Positions 1 to 7,972 of a stretch of 12,215 bases of DNA are shown piece after piece (position 1 is the first letter of the stretch; each line of letters starts with the position of its first letter). The stretch covers positions 1 to 12,215 of the forward strand of contig JASKZZ010000379.1 of NCBI GenBank assembly GCA_030147335.1. The letters are read 5' to 3'. Made by a program: the position numbers and the translations under genes. The notes under the pieces were generated by a model. The model was given only the letters and a program-made list of their open reading frames with translations. It had not been told where the DNA came from and ran no database searches. Source of the stretch: Herpetosiphonaceae bacterium. GTDB taxonomy: Bacteria; Chloroflexota; Chloroflexia; Chloroflexales; Kallotenuaceae.

Positions 1-1794
1 CTGGTCAGTAGGTTGGAGCGCCCAAATACGTTGATTTAGTTCCTCGACCGACTGCTTATATTCTTGTTCCCCATAAATATACATTGCTGGTGGTGTTGAA
101 ACCCACCGCTGCGCCAACGGTAGTAGCCACCACCCTGCGTCAGTACCACGCGGAGACCCGTTAAGCCAGTATGCGCTGTTCACCAGAAATCGCGCGTCAC
201 GCGGCGTGTGGATTGCAGCCCAATCAATTGCCGGTATATCAGCCGATGTTGCTAGCTCACCAACACGATTAACTATAGGTACTTGTAAATGATTTAGACC
301 AAGGTTTTCAGGTAATGGCATACCGCTTAGCTGCCATGTGCCAAACAGCACAACGCACAGTGCAAGACAACCGGTAAGAACCTGGCTGGCGCGCTGATAG
401 CTTTTTGGTGTGAGTGGCCATAGCCAACGGAGAGCCTGGTTAACACATGACGCAACCAAAAGGCTAACGGGCAAGAACAACATGATAATAACAGTCTGGT
501 TAATAATGAACCATGACGGTGGCAACCCAAATAAGGTTGGATTAGCAACAAGACCCAACACTGCAACCCATAGTGCTACCACGATGCTCCGCCAATGTCC
601 AAACACCAAAGCCCATACTGCACCAATACCGGCAAGCATAAAAAGCAGTCGGCTGTTACCCGGCACGAGTAATCCCCAATCAACACTATTGTAATCGGCG
701 CTACCGGCCAGTTTGGAGGGCTCAGCGACCACCTGCAGCAGCACCTGTTGCACCATCACCCAAACCCAAGGGCTAACAATTAAGACTGCAAGGAATGCGC
801 TTGTTATCAGCCGCAGCATGATTTCGCCAGACCTGCGCGGTCGGCGAGCTACTGCCACTAATGTAAAAACAACCGCGAATGTAACGTAAAAGGCCAGCAC
901 TTGATAATGGATCAGCATCAAGCCGCTAGCCAGTATTGCGTTCAGCCCGATTAACGGCCAGGAACGGTCGAAGCGCTCCACAAGCTTGCTTGTTACAATC
1001 ATCAAGCTTGCCAGCACAAGCAAACCCGTTAATTGTGTATAACGCCCCCATGACACATAGTATGCCGGAAATACAGATAGCAACCCCGTTACCGATGCTG
1101 CTACCAGCCCTGCGCGTGGTGATCGAAGTAGCACCGCGCCCAATCCATACATTGCAATCGCCATCGACGCGTTCAACACCTGGCCACCCCACAGCACTGC
1201 CGTCGCAATTGGGATTGCCGCAACCACTTGCCATGCCCCAATAACTGTGTGGTAGCCCCAGTGATAAACAAGCTTCGGTACTGGCATATACGGTTCCAGC
1301 GATTGTGGAATACGACCTGTGTCAGCAACAATTCGCGCCAGCAACGTATGATGCACTGAGTCAACCCACAGTGGAAGGACAAGTCCACGAATGTGTAGCC
1401 AGCGTGTAATAGCCACAAGACTCAACAATCCCACCCAGCTTATCGCCAACCACACCGGTATCCGCCGGATGCTGGTTGTGCGCTGCCAGTTCCATGCACA
1501 AACTATAACTAGCCCAATCGCCAATCCACGGAGCACAGTTGGCGTTAAGCTCAAGCCGAGCATACTGACCCATAGAAATATAACGGGAATAACGCTGAGG
1601 CTTAGGCCAAGCCATAACGTAGGTGCAGCTAAACGAGGGAGCCGAATTTCGTTATCCGTGACCGTCCACAGCAGATAGCCAGGAGCAAACAGCACAACTG
1701 TCCCAGCCACCAACAATCGCCCTACCGGGCCGGAGGCAAAAAGTGCTAGTCCTGCTAAAATAACAATGAGTGGTTGTCGCGCCTGCGCAAACAA
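1..1794 (-). CDS. Polytopic GT-C-type glycosyltransferase-like membrane protein, 3' end outside window
   Basis: Reading the minus strand from a TTG at 1794 gives 598 codons without a stop, continuing past the window edge. An in-frame TAA lies directly before this TTG, so it is the furthest-upstream start possible; a GGAG Shine-Dalgarno at 1807-1804 sits 9 nt ahead of it. The first ~430 residues are mostly hydrophobic segments, suggesting roughly ten membrane helices. After the first few helices comes an extracytoplasmic-loop-like stretch with DSVHHT (Asp about residue 145), then EPYMP and YHWGYH (about 177-182). This resembles the acidic, histidine-containing first loop of GT-C glycosyltransferases that use lipid-linked sugars. 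The visible C-terminal part is less hydrophobic and has DARFLVNS and GTDAGWW motifs, as in extracytoplasmic domains of related bacterial and archaeal proteins. Such proteins usually build cell-surface glycans; donor and acceptor cannot be inferred. TATACT -10-like elements occur at 1817-1812 and 1863-1858 without good -35 boxes. Frame is certain; the family is inferred. Confidence 0.82.
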   Translation of the reverse strand, partial: MFAQARQPLIVILAGLALFASGPVGRLLVAGTVVLFAPGYLLWTVTDNEIRLPRLAAPTLWLGLSLSVIPVIFLWVSMLGLSLTPTVLRGLAIGLVIVCAWNWQRTTSIRRIPVWLAISWVGLLSLVAITRWLHIRGLVLPLWVDSVHHTLLARIVADTGRIPQSLEPYMPVPKLVYHWGYHTVIGAWQVVAAIPIATAVLWGGQVLNASMAIAMYGLGAVLLRSPRAGLVAASVTGLLSVFPAYYVSWGRYTQLTGLLVLASLMIVTSKLVERFDRSWPLIGLNAILASGLMLIHYQVLAFYVTFAVVFTLVAVARRPRRSGEIMLRLITSAFLAVLIVSPWVWVMVQQVLLQVVAEPSKLAGSADYNSVDWGLLVPGNSRLLFMLAGIGAVWALVFGHWRSIVVALWVAVLGLVANPTLFGLPPSWFIINQTVIIMLFLPVSLLVASCVNQALRWLWPLTPKSYQRASQVLTGCLALCVVLFGTWQLSGMPLPENLGLNHLQVPIVNRVGELATSADIPAIDWAAIHTPRDARFLVNSAYWLNGSPRGTDAGWWLLPLAQRWVSTPPAMYIYGEQEYKQSVEELNQRIWALQPTDQ

Positions 1795-1895
1795 TTAAGA
1801 AGTCTCCGAACAGTATATTTCTATTGCCCGCTCACTGACATAGAAATGTGTGTCGCTAGTATACCAACCTGTCGCTGATTATGCGCAAGAAACAC

Positions 1896-1924
1896 AACAG
1901 GACCGGCAAGATGCCGGTCCTGTT
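1896..1924 (-). terminator. Rho-independent terminator of the M23 peptidase gene
   Basis: A perfect 13-bp inverted repeat (arms 1896-1908 and 1912-1924, 3-nt loop) lies 23 nt past the M23 stop codon. On the minus strand it is followed by a short T-rich run (GTGTTTCTT). It separates the M23 gene from the downstream GT-C gene, implying that the latter has its own promoter in 1800-1895 or depends on read-through. Confidence 0.8.
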
Positions 1925-1947
1925 TCGCGCTATCTATTTCGTGAGCC

Positions 1948-3561
1948 TTATGGTAGATATCGCATTGGATTCACTGCTTTACCATTTCGCTTCACTGTAA
2001 AGTGCAGATGCACACCTGTGGAATAGCCACCACCTCGTCGATCATAGGTACTGCCCATTGAGCCAATCCGTTCTCCAACAACTACCTGCTCGCCAACTCG
2101 GACGTTCGGCTGCGAGGCAAGATGACCGTACTCGGTAACAAATCCGTCGCCGTGGTTGATTTTGACACAGTAGCCGTAGCCGCTGCACCATCCGGCGGCA
2201 ATAACACGACCAGCCCTGGCAGCTCGAATTGCAGTACCTTTACGATTTGCAATATCAATACCGTTATGGAAGCGTCCAACACGGAAGTTGCGGTAGCCAA
2301 AGCCCGAGGTCAAATCACCGGCAGTTGGCCATACCCAACGATTGCTAGGAGCCGCTGGCGCCTCAGCTTTTGGCGCTGGTTTTGGCGCTGGTTTTGCCTC
2401 TTCCTTCGGCTGTGCAACAGGTTCCGGCTCCGGTTCGGCAGGCTTGACTTGTACCAGTGGTAACGATGGCACTTCAACAACTTGTGGAACTTGATCGGCC
2501 ACACCATCGCTAACGCCAAGCAAGTCTGCTGCAATCCAGCCTTCGGTACCATTGGGCGTGCGGATCTTAAACCAGTTCTCGTGTCGACCAAGCAAAGCGA
2601 TCTGTGTCTCGCCGCCTAGCTTCGCAATCTTGTCAAACTCGGTACTCGGACCCGTCCGAATACGGGTTTCGTCGTCAAGCACCGTGCCGACTGGAATAGC
2701 AGTTGCTTCTGACGCTTCCGCCTCCGTAGGACCATTACCAATTGCCACTGCGCCGGGAATAAAAATCTCTTCCCCGACAATCACACCACGGCCGGTACCA
2801 AGGTTGTTTGACGCAAAAAATCGAATTGTGCTTGACGGAACATTGTATTGCTCGGCAATGCTTTCAACCGTCTCGCCGTCGACAACAACGTGTGGCAGAC
2901 CTGAAACACGTGGAATACGCAGTTCCTGGCCGATTGGCAGCATTCTTGTGTCAATATCGTTTGCCGCGACAATGGTCATAACCGAAACACTGTAACGTTC
3001 CGCAATCTGGCCAAGCTTTTCTCCAGCTCCAATAACGTGCGTGGCAACAAATGCTGAGGTAACAGCTACTTGGCGCGGCAACAACGAAGGAACGAGCGAG
3101 TCTTGCATTTGACTAATTGGCTCGGCGTCGTGGTCGGATTGGGCTATGACAACAGGTACAGCGACTCCAGCAGCCTCTTCGATATGGTCCTCATGAGTGA
3201 CGTGATCGGTCGCAACAGTTGCGCCCTGCGTCCAGTCCATACCAAATGCCAGATTGGGAAAGCCACCAGTGGAAATAACGGCAATTACCAAAGCCATCAC
3301 CACGCCATGACCAATGAATCGTGGCGGGATTTGGAGTCGTCGAGGAAATTTTTTAGTCTGTATTGTTATGGCACCCGTAATAGGCGCCTGTGTAGTGCCG
3401 CCCTTGACTTGGTCAAGCGTTGCCCACGCGTGTTGTACAGCTGACCGCTGACGGTGTTTGAGGTAAAAGGATACTCGTGGACGTCGGTTGAAATATTGCG
3501 GATCGTCTAAGACGGGCACGTGGTCTAAGTTCGATGCCCGATCATGGGGCTGAGCGCTCAA
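1948..3561 (-). CDS. Membrane-anchored LysM-LysM-SH3-M23 peptidoglycan endopeptidase
   Basis: A 537-residue protein, probably a cell-wall hydrolase acting outside the cytoplasmic membrane. Order of parts: basic cytoplasmic N-terminus (1-80); one transmembrane or uncleaved signal segment (about 83-104); two LysM domains (about 173-218 and 223-268), which bind N-acetylglucosamine-containing glycans; a bacterial SH3 domain (about 292-348); a Pro/Glu/Ala/Lys-rich linker (about 360-406); and a C-terminal M23 zinc metallopeptidase domain (408-537). All expected zinc and catalytic residues are present: H432 and D436 (HNGID), H480 (YGHL), H518 and H520 (HLH). It is therefore likely active rather than a degenerate LytM activator. 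C459 and C465 could form a disulfide. The start is TTG at 3561, set by a perfect AAGGAGG at 3575-3569 with 7-nt spacing. A promoter (3654-3682) precedes it and a terminator (1896-1924) follows, so it is probably monocistronic. M23 enzymes cut peptide cross-bridges; the exact bond is unknown. Confidence 0.93.
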   Translation of the reverse strand: MSAQPHDRASNLDHVPVLDDPQYFNRRPRVSFYLKHRQRSAVQHAWATLDQVKGGTTQAPITGAITIQTKKFPRRLQIPPRFIGHGVVMALVIAVISTGGFPNLAFGMDWTQGATVATDHVTHEDHIEEAAGVAVPVVIAQSDHDAEPISQMQDSLVPSLLPRQVAVTSAFVATHVIGAGEKLGQIAERYSVSVMTIVAANDIDTRMLPIGQELRIPRVSGLPHVVVDGETVESIAEQYNVPSSTIRFFASNNLGTGRGVIVGEEIFIPGAVAIGNGPTEAEASEATAIPVGTVLDDETRIRTGPSTEFDKIAKLGGETQIALLGRHENWFKIRTPNGTEGWIAADLLGVSDGVADQVPQVVEVPSLPLVQVKPAEPEPEPVAQPKEEAKPAPKPAPKAEAPAAPSNRWVWPTAGDLTSGFGYRNFRVGRFHNGIDIANRKGTAIRAARAGRVIAAGWCSGYGYCVKINHGDGFVTEYGHLASQPNVRVGEQVVVGERIGSMGSTYDRRGGGYSTGVHLHFTVKRNGKAVNPMRYLP

Positions 3562-3653
3562 GTACGCTCCTCCTTGAGTAAGCTGACACTCGTAGTATAG
3601 GCCGCACCTGGAAGCTACGAGCCCACACGCAGACAGGGCATGTGGATAGCGCT

Positions 3654-3682
3654 ACGATACCTGAAAGTCATGTCTTTGTCAA
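3654..3682 (-). promoter_or_regulatory. Sigma-70-type promoter for the M23 peptidase gene
   Basis: On the minus strand TTGACA (3682-3677) is followed after 17 nt by TATCGT (3659-3654). This predicts a transcript start near 3647 and a leader of about 85 nt before the TTG start at 3561. A second -10-like TATACT at 3599-3594 lacks a good -35. An 8-of-9 match to the DnaA box lies at 3649-3641, over the predicted start site, but single-mismatch matches occur by chance at this window size. Confidence 0.55.
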
Positions 3683-3757
3683 CTAATTATCAGGTTCATA
3701 GGAAACTAAAAGCTCGATCAACAACGCACCGTAGACCAGTATCAAACTCGCAATAAC

Positions 3758-4603
3758 CTACAGCTCTTGTACAGTCAACACCAAAGGAAGCTTATCGAAC
3801 GATTCAATACGAATATTGGCTGTTTCGGTGCGTACATACATACCCGTCGAACGTCCACCATCAAGGTTCAGCGCAGCGTCAATTTCAAGATCGGATTGCT
3901 TAAGCGCTTGGGCAAGTTCCGGCAGCGTAAATACCGCCGCATCACTGACAATCAGCATGATCCGGCCTTCAGTATCGCGCGCAATCACGGTGCGACGAGA
4001 ACGGTCGTTGTCTGGTTCAAGCTCAGAAACAACACCACCTGGCTGAATCAACATCGGCGCAGATTGCATGGCTTGTTGCAGTTCTTCGTTGGGATCGAAT
4101 GCTTGTTGCCGCAGCGACCGCAGCTCAAACTGGCCTTGTGCATTAATCACAATCATGCCGCCAAAGCCCTGGTACGACTCCCCGGTTCGCACGCCATCAA
4201 AAATCACTAGCCCCGTTGCCTTCCTGTTTTGGTCGAAGTAGCCCCCGTTGATGATGACCAACGGCTTGATTGCATCAAACCATTCACGAATCGACCCGGC
4301 ATTTGCAACATCGTACTTAACCCGAATTTGGTAGGAGGTGGGATCGAGCCGCACAACCGTTAGACGACCTGCTTGACCGTCCGTTGCTAAACGCACCGTG
4401 CGCAACTCCATAGCAGTGTCGACCTGCTGCCAACCGGTATCAGTAGCATCAGAAGCAGATGAGCCACTCGTAGACTTGCCGGAACCTGTTATCGGGGATT
4501 TTGCACTGGAGCCTGGTTGTGATAGATTGCCGGTACACCCAATCAAGCTACCAACCACCAGCATGACTAGGCTTAAGATACGGCGCGACGGCCTGCGCAG
4601 CAT
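3758..4603 (-). CDS. Lipoprotein, phosphodiester glycosidase (NAGPA/DUF2233) family
   Basis: A 281-residue secreted lipoprotein. I choose the ATG at 4603: it has AGGAG six nt upstream and gives an ideal N-terminus, namely RR-rich n-region, hydrophobic core and lipobox LIGC with C23 as lipidated residue. A longer frame back to a GTG at 4690 would bury this signal. A Ser/Gly-rich linker (about 28-55) precedes the catalytic domain (about 60-281). Family motifs seen are NGGYF (119-123), an RSRRTVIARD segment (201-210) and NLDGGRST (246-253), matching the conserved blocks of the domain first described in N-acetylglucosamine-1-phosphodiester alpha-N-acetylglucosaminidase. Bacterial members hydrolyse sugar phosphodiesters or act on wall or exopolysaccharide glycans; the substrate here is unknown. 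It probably acts on the outer face of the cytoplasmic membrane. It is transcribed away from mutS. No hairpin with a T-run follows the stop, so some read-through into the M23 gene is possible. Confidence 0.88.
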   Translation of the reverse strand: MLRRPSRRILSLVMLVVGSLIGCTGNLSQPGSSAKSPITGSGKSTSGSSASDATDTGWQQVDTAMELRTVRLATDGQAGRLTVVRLDPTSYQIRVKYDVANAGSIREWFDAIKPLVIINGGYFDQNRKATGLVIFDGVRTGESYQGFGGMIVINAQGQFELRSLRQQAFDPNEELQQAMQSAPMLIQPGGVVSELEPDNDRSRRTVIARDTEGRIMLIVSDAAVFTLPELAQALKQSDLEIDAALNLDGGRSTGMYVRTETANIRIESFDKLPLVLTVQEL

Positions 4604-4631
4604 GAAAAACTCCTGTTCAAATCGGTCGTAT

Positions 4632-4659
4632 ATTGTAACATACGCATCTATATCGTAAA
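4632..4659 (-). promoter_or_regulatory. Putative promoter of the phosphodiester glycosidase lipoprotein gene
   Basis: On the minus strand TTTACG (4659-4654) and TACAAT (4637-4632) are separated by 16 nt, 28 nt ahead of the ATG at 4603. Its position supports the ATG at 4603 over the GTG at 4690, which would lie upstream of the promoter. It lies about 20 bp from the DnaA-box pair. Confidence 0.5.
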
Positions 4660-4680
4660 CATACCCACAATGCGGCGAGG

Positions 4681-4712
4681 TTATCCACACTATGTGGATA
4701 ACTTGTGGAACA
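4681..4712. promoter_or_regulatory. Inverted pair of consensus DnaA boxes in the divergent mutS promoter region
   Basis: TTATCCACA (4681-4689) and its exact complement TGTGGATAA (4693-4701) form a perfect palindrome with a 3-bp centre (CTA). Each arm equals the classical high-affinity DnaA box. A further minus-strand match with two mismatches, TGTTCCACA, sits at 4712-4704, and a two-mismatch plus-strand match, ATACCCACA, at 4661-4669. The cluster lies between the divergent promoters of the lipoprotein gene and mutS, ending about 24 bp upstream of the mutS -10. The sequence matches are certain; DnaA binding and regulation of mutS are inferred. There is no AT-rich unwinding region or dnaA gene, so this is unlikely to be oriC. 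Confidence 0.6.
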
Positions 4713-4735
4713 TTTATTCTACTTAAGGAAGCATA

Positions 4736-4744
4736 TGGTATAAT
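4736..4744 (+). promoter_or_regulatory. Extended -10 promoter of mutS
   Basis: A perfect TATAAT (4739-4744) is preceded by TG one base upstream (4736-4737), an extended -10 element that can compensate for the weak -35 (nearest candidate TTCTAC at 4717-4722). It predicts a transcript start near 4751 and a leader of about 90 nt. A weaker downstream alternative pairs TTGCAA (4769-4774) with the TTTATAAA run near 4790. Confidence 0.6.
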
Positions 4745-4842
4745 AGGCCCACCTCAGAGCAGCTTGCAATGCAGTCTATCGAATCATTTATAAAGTCAGT
4801 CGTTACAAACATCTATCAGTTCAAACGAGCCGGAGAACATTC

Positions 4843-7797
4843 ATGACAACGAGCGACGAGCACGACAAGCCGATGATGCGGCAGTACCGCGCAATCAAGG
4901 CCCAGTATCCCGATACAATTCTTTTCTGGCGGCTTGGCGATTTTTACGAAACTTTTGACGAAGATGCCAAGCTGCTTGCGGCGACCCTGGATGTAACCTT
5001 AACTCGTCGACGCTCCAGTAAAAATAGTGACGGTCCACCAATGGCTGGCGTGCCTTACCATGCCGTTGAAAACTATGTGCAACGACTGCTACAACTTGGT
5101 TATCGTGTCGCGATTGCAGAACAAACGTCGCCGACAGAGTCATCAGAAAAGGATACGCGCTCAAAAAGCGTTTACCAACGCAGCGACATGATGCGCGGCC
5201 AGGCATCGAGCAAAACAACTGTTGACCGCGAGGTGGTGCGTGTTTTAACACCAGGAACATTAGTTGAACCGGCGCTGATTGAGGCTAGCAGCAATAATTA
5301 TCTTGCAGCTGTAATTGTTGATCGAGGCCGAATTGGTCTCGCCTATACTGATATATCGACTGGTGAATTTGCAGCGACTGAAATAGAGGGCGCCCGTGCA
5401 ATGCTGCGCCTGGAAGGTGAGCTAACGCGACTCCAGCCAGCCGAGGTACTTGTTTCTGAGGACGAGACTTTCCGTCCTTCTATGTTGCAGCCGCACAACA
5501 CTCGATTGGTGCAAGACCTACAACCAATGCACCGTAGTGAACGTGAACGATTGCTGCCACATGAGCGGGTCGCGCGCAAAATTGACGGCGACGCGGCTAC
5601 CGGCGCGTGGGTTCAAGGCCGGGTAACACCTTGGTCCGCCTGGCGCTGGGATCTGCAAACTGCACATGACGCACTTAAACAACAATTTGGCATTGCATCG
5701 CTCCATGGATATGGTCTCGCCGACAAGCCACTTGCTGTTCGCGCCGCAGGAGCTGTGCTCCAATATTTGGGCGAAACACAGCGCATGGCGATTGCGCAGC
5801 TCACAGGAGTACGTTGTTACAGCATCGAGGACTTTATGTTCCTCGATCCACAAACTCGCCGCAACCTTGAGCTGCTTGAAAGTTCGTCAGGTAAGAAACA
5901 CGGCTCTTTAATCGACGTTCTGGACCAAACTCGTACCCCCATGGGCGCGCGATTGATGCGCCAGTGGATTTCACAGCCGCTGCTCAACATTGAGCGCTTA
6001 CAACAGCGCCAGGAGGCAGTCCGTCGTTTTGTTGACGACACAATGCTGCGGGCAGATGTTCGTGCTCGTTTGAAAAACGTCGGCGATCTTGAGCGCACAG
6101 TTAATCGAATTGTCCAGGGCGTAGCATTACCGCGCGATCTCGTCAAGCTGCGTGAAGCTCTCCAAGCACTGCCGGAGCTAATCACACTGCTCGACACAGC
6201 ACAAGTTCAACCTATCGAGACTCAAGCTACCCAATCTTCAAACGACGTATCGACATTTGATGACGCGCTGTTTGGCGAAACGGGGAGCGAGGATACAGCA
6301 TCTCCACAAATCGCAGGTGTTCTTGATCCATGTGTGGATATTTGTAAACTGTTGGAACGCGCCATCGCCGATGCCCCGCCGGCTTTGTTGGGAGGATGGA
6401 ATCCTAAAGATGCTGAAAATGTTATTCGGCGCGGTTTTGATCCCGACATTGAGCAGCTTATTCAACTTGGCGGCGAAGCCCGCCAATGGATGAACGATCT
6501 TGAGCAACGTGAGGTTGAGCGAACCGGAATAAAAGGGCTTAAGGTTGGCTACAACAAAGTTTTTGGCTGGTTCATCGAAGTATCCAAGACAACGCCTGAA
6601 AAGCTTATACCGGCTGAATACGTGCGCAAACAAACGCTGGTCGGGGCAGAACGTTATCGTACCGCCGAACTCGATACGTTTGAAAGCATCTTGATGACCA
6701 CCGAGCAGAGGCTCAATGAGTTGGAGCGCACCGCCTTTAAGCGTGTGCTTGACATGGTTGGTCAACAGTCTAAACGCTTGTTGGCAACTGCTCGCGCACT
6801 AGCTGAGCTAGACGTATATGCTGCTCTTGCCGACGTTGCAGTTCGTGGTCGGTATGTGTGTCCACAGCTGGCAGATCAGCCGGTCTTACGCATTGTTGGC
6901 GGCCGACATCCGGTTGTTGAACAAACTTTGGAACATGCATTCGTCGCCAACGACATCGAAGTTGACGCTACTGCTGCGCAAATCCTTGTTATTACCGGCC
7001 CGAATATGAGTGGCAAGAGCACCTACATGCGGCAAGTAGCACTGATTGTACTGTTGGCGCAAATTGGCGCGTGGGTTCCGGCGGATGAAGCTAATATTGG
7101 CCTAACGGACCGCATTTTTACACGTATTGGAGCGCAGGACGACATTGCGACCGGGCAAAGCACATTCATGGTTGAAATGACTGAAACGGCTAGCATCCTG
7201 TCCCAAAGCACACGAAACAGCCTCATTGTATTGGACGAAATTGGTCGTGGTACGAGCACCTACGACGGTCTCGCCATCGCGCGCTCGGTTATCGAGTATA
7301 TCCACAACCATCCGCGCTTAGGCGGACGCACGTTATTTGCCACACACTATCATGAGTTAACAGAGTTGGCTAATGTACTACCGCGTGTTCGCAACTACAG
7401 CGTTGAAGTCACCGAGTCAGATGGACACGTCGTGTTTCTGCACAAAATCGTGCCGGGCGCTACCGATCGTTCTTACGGCGTTCATGTCGCCGAACTAGCA
7501 GGCATTCCAAAATCCGTTGTGCAGCGAGCCAAGCAACTCCTGGCCGAACTGGAAGGCACGCGCAAAGGAGAACGGCAGCGAATTCGTACGTTGATGCAAC
7601 AAGGCATAGTTTCAGATCCGCAGCAACAGTTATCGTTCTTTTCACAACCACCAGTAGCAGCTGAACATCCCGTTCTGGAATCTTTACGTGATCTCCAGAT
7701 CGAAGAGTTGACACCAATCGAGGCACTAACCTTGTTGTATGAATTGCAACGGCAAGCACAAACAGGGGCTGTAGCCCAACCTAATTCGTCCGCTTGA
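4843..7797 (+). CDS. mutS: DNA mismatch repair ATPase MutS
   Basis: A 984-residue MutS1, longer than the usual 850-880. The ATG follows GGAG by 7 nt. It recognises mispairs and small loops and, with ATP, recruits MutL. The mismatch-binding domain has the Phe-X-Glu wedge as F34-Y35-E36 in GDFYE. The C-terminal ATPase shows Walker A GPNMSGKST (719-727), the STFMVEM segment, Walker B LIVLDE (794-799), GRGTSTYDG and the switch histidine H835 in FATHYHE, followed by the helix-turn-helix-like dimer region (YGVHVAELAGIP). Q929-LSFF-933 matches the sliding-clamp binding pentapeptide consensus. DLQIEELTPIEAL near the C-terminus is the common end motif. Two stretches are longer than typical: a charged Ser/Lys insertion at about 97-125 before DREVVRVLTPGT, and an acidic, low-complexity insertion at about 453-485 in the core. 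All catalytic motifs are intact, so it should be functional. No mutL is in the window. Confidence 0.98.
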   Translation: MTTSDEHDKPMMRQYRAIKAQYPDTILFWRLGDFYETFDEDAKLLAATLDVTLTRRRSSKNSDGPPMAGVPYHAVENYVQRLLQLGYRVAIAEQTSPTESSEKDTRSKSVYQRSDMMRGQASSKTTVDREVVRVLTPGTLVEPALIEASSNNYLAAVIVDRGRIGLAYTDISTGEFAATEIEGARAMLRLEGELTRLQPAEVLVSEDETFRPSMLQPHNTRLVQDLQPMHRSERERLLPHERVARKIDGDAATGAWVQGRVTPWSAWRWDLQTAHDALKQQFGIASLHGYGLADKPLAVRAAGAVLQYLGETQRMAIAQLTGVRCYSIEDFMFLDPQTRRNLELLESSSGKKHGSLIDVLDQTRTPMGARLMRQWISQPLLNIERLQQRQEAVRRFVDDTMLRADVRARLKNVGDLERTVNRIVQGVALPRDLVKLREALQALPELITLLDTAQVQPIETQATQSSNDVSTFDDALFGETGSEDTASPQIAGVLDPCVDICKLLERAIADAPPALLGGWNPKDAENVIRRGFDPDIEQLIQLGGEARQWMNDLEQREVERTGIKGLKVGYNKVFGWFIEVSKTTPEKLIPAEYVRKQTLVGAERYRTAELDTFESILMTTEQRLNELERTAFKRVLDMVGQQSKRLLATARALAELDVYAALADVAVRGRYVCPQLADQPVLRIVGGRHPVVEQTLEHAFVANDIEVDATAAQILVITGPNMSGKSTYMRQVALIVLLAQIGAWVPADEANIGLTDRIFTRIGAQDDIATGQSTFMVEMTETASILSQSTRNSLIVLDEIGRGTSTYDGLAIARSVIEYIHNHPRLGGRTLFATHYHELTELANVLPRVRNYSVEVTESDGHVVFLHKIVPGATDRSYGVHVAELAGIPKSVVQRAKQLLAELEGTRKGERQRIRTLMQQGIVSDPQQQLSFFSQPPVAAEHPVLESLRDLQIEELTPIEALTLLYELQRQAQTGAVAQPNSSA

Positions 7798-7843
7798 ACA
7801 TCGGACTTAAGGGTATCTTAACAATTTTAGCCATTACCAGCTA

Positions 7844-7872
7844 TTGCGGTACAAAATAATCGCCTCTATAAT
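7844..7872 (+). promoter_or_regulatory. Promoter driving the riboswitch leader and sigma-factor operon
   Basis: A perfect TATAAT at 7867-7872 has a partial -35, TTGCGG, at 7844-7849 with 17-nt spacing. The predicted transcript start (about 7879-7880) coincides with the 5' edge of the aptamer's candidate closing stem. The promoter is 47 bp past the mutS stop, so the riboswitch belongs to a new transcript. I found no convincing mutS terminator before it, so mutS transcripts may also run into the riboswitch and end at its terminator. Confidence 0.7.
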
Positions 7873-7879
7873 GACAACA

Positions 7880-7972
7880 CATGTATAAAGGCAACTGTAG
7901 CGAAAGTTACAGAACGCAAAGCTATGGGTCTACGGCTTATTGGAGCTATGATTGCCAAGTTACCGTCACATG
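7880..7972 (+). promoter_or_regulatory. Cyclic-di-GMP-I (GEMM-I) riboswitch aptamer
   Basis: The conserved GEMM-I order is present. AAAGGCAA (7887-7894) is followed by a 7-bp hairpin capped by a GAAA tetraloop (CTGTAGC / GTTACAG, 7895-7912), then AACGCAAAGC (7913-7922), a GGGTCTA receptor-side segment (7926-7932), and finally TTGCCAAGTTACCG (7952-7965). A candidate closing stem pairs CATGT (7880-7884) with ACATG (7968-7972). By alignment to the Vibrio Vc2 aptamer, the ligand-contacting bases G20, A47 and C92 correspond to G7891, A7919 and C7963. G at the first of these favours c-di-GMP, whereas cGAMP-sensing variants usually have A. The segment after GGC has one A fewer than Vc2. Recognition is by pattern, without a covariance-model score. 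It sits upstream of an ECF sigma operon, outside the commoner settings of motility, adhesion and diguanylate-cyclase genes. Confidence 0.88.

Noticed and set aside
926..1678. Several short overlapping plus- and minus-strand frames in the left 1.8 kb
   Set aside because: They are out-of-frame shadows of the long open minus-strand frame from 1794 to the window edge, which alone has consistent membrane-protein character.
3641..3649. Single-mismatch DnaA box over the M23 promoter start, and another at 6333-6341 inside mutS
   Set aside because: A few 8-of-9 matches are expected by chance in 12 kb on two strands, so no role is claimed.
4604..4690. Longer start (GTG at 4690) for the phosphodiester glycosidase-family lipoprotein
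   Set aside because: It would put 29 residues before a clear lipoprotein signal peptide, place the start upstream of the likely promoter and overlap the DnaA-box pair; the ATG at 4603 has a good ribosome site.
4661..4712. DnaA-box cluster as a chromosomal origin
   Set aside because: Only two perfect boxes, no AT-rich unwinding element, and no dnaA, dnaN or other origin-linked genes nearby.
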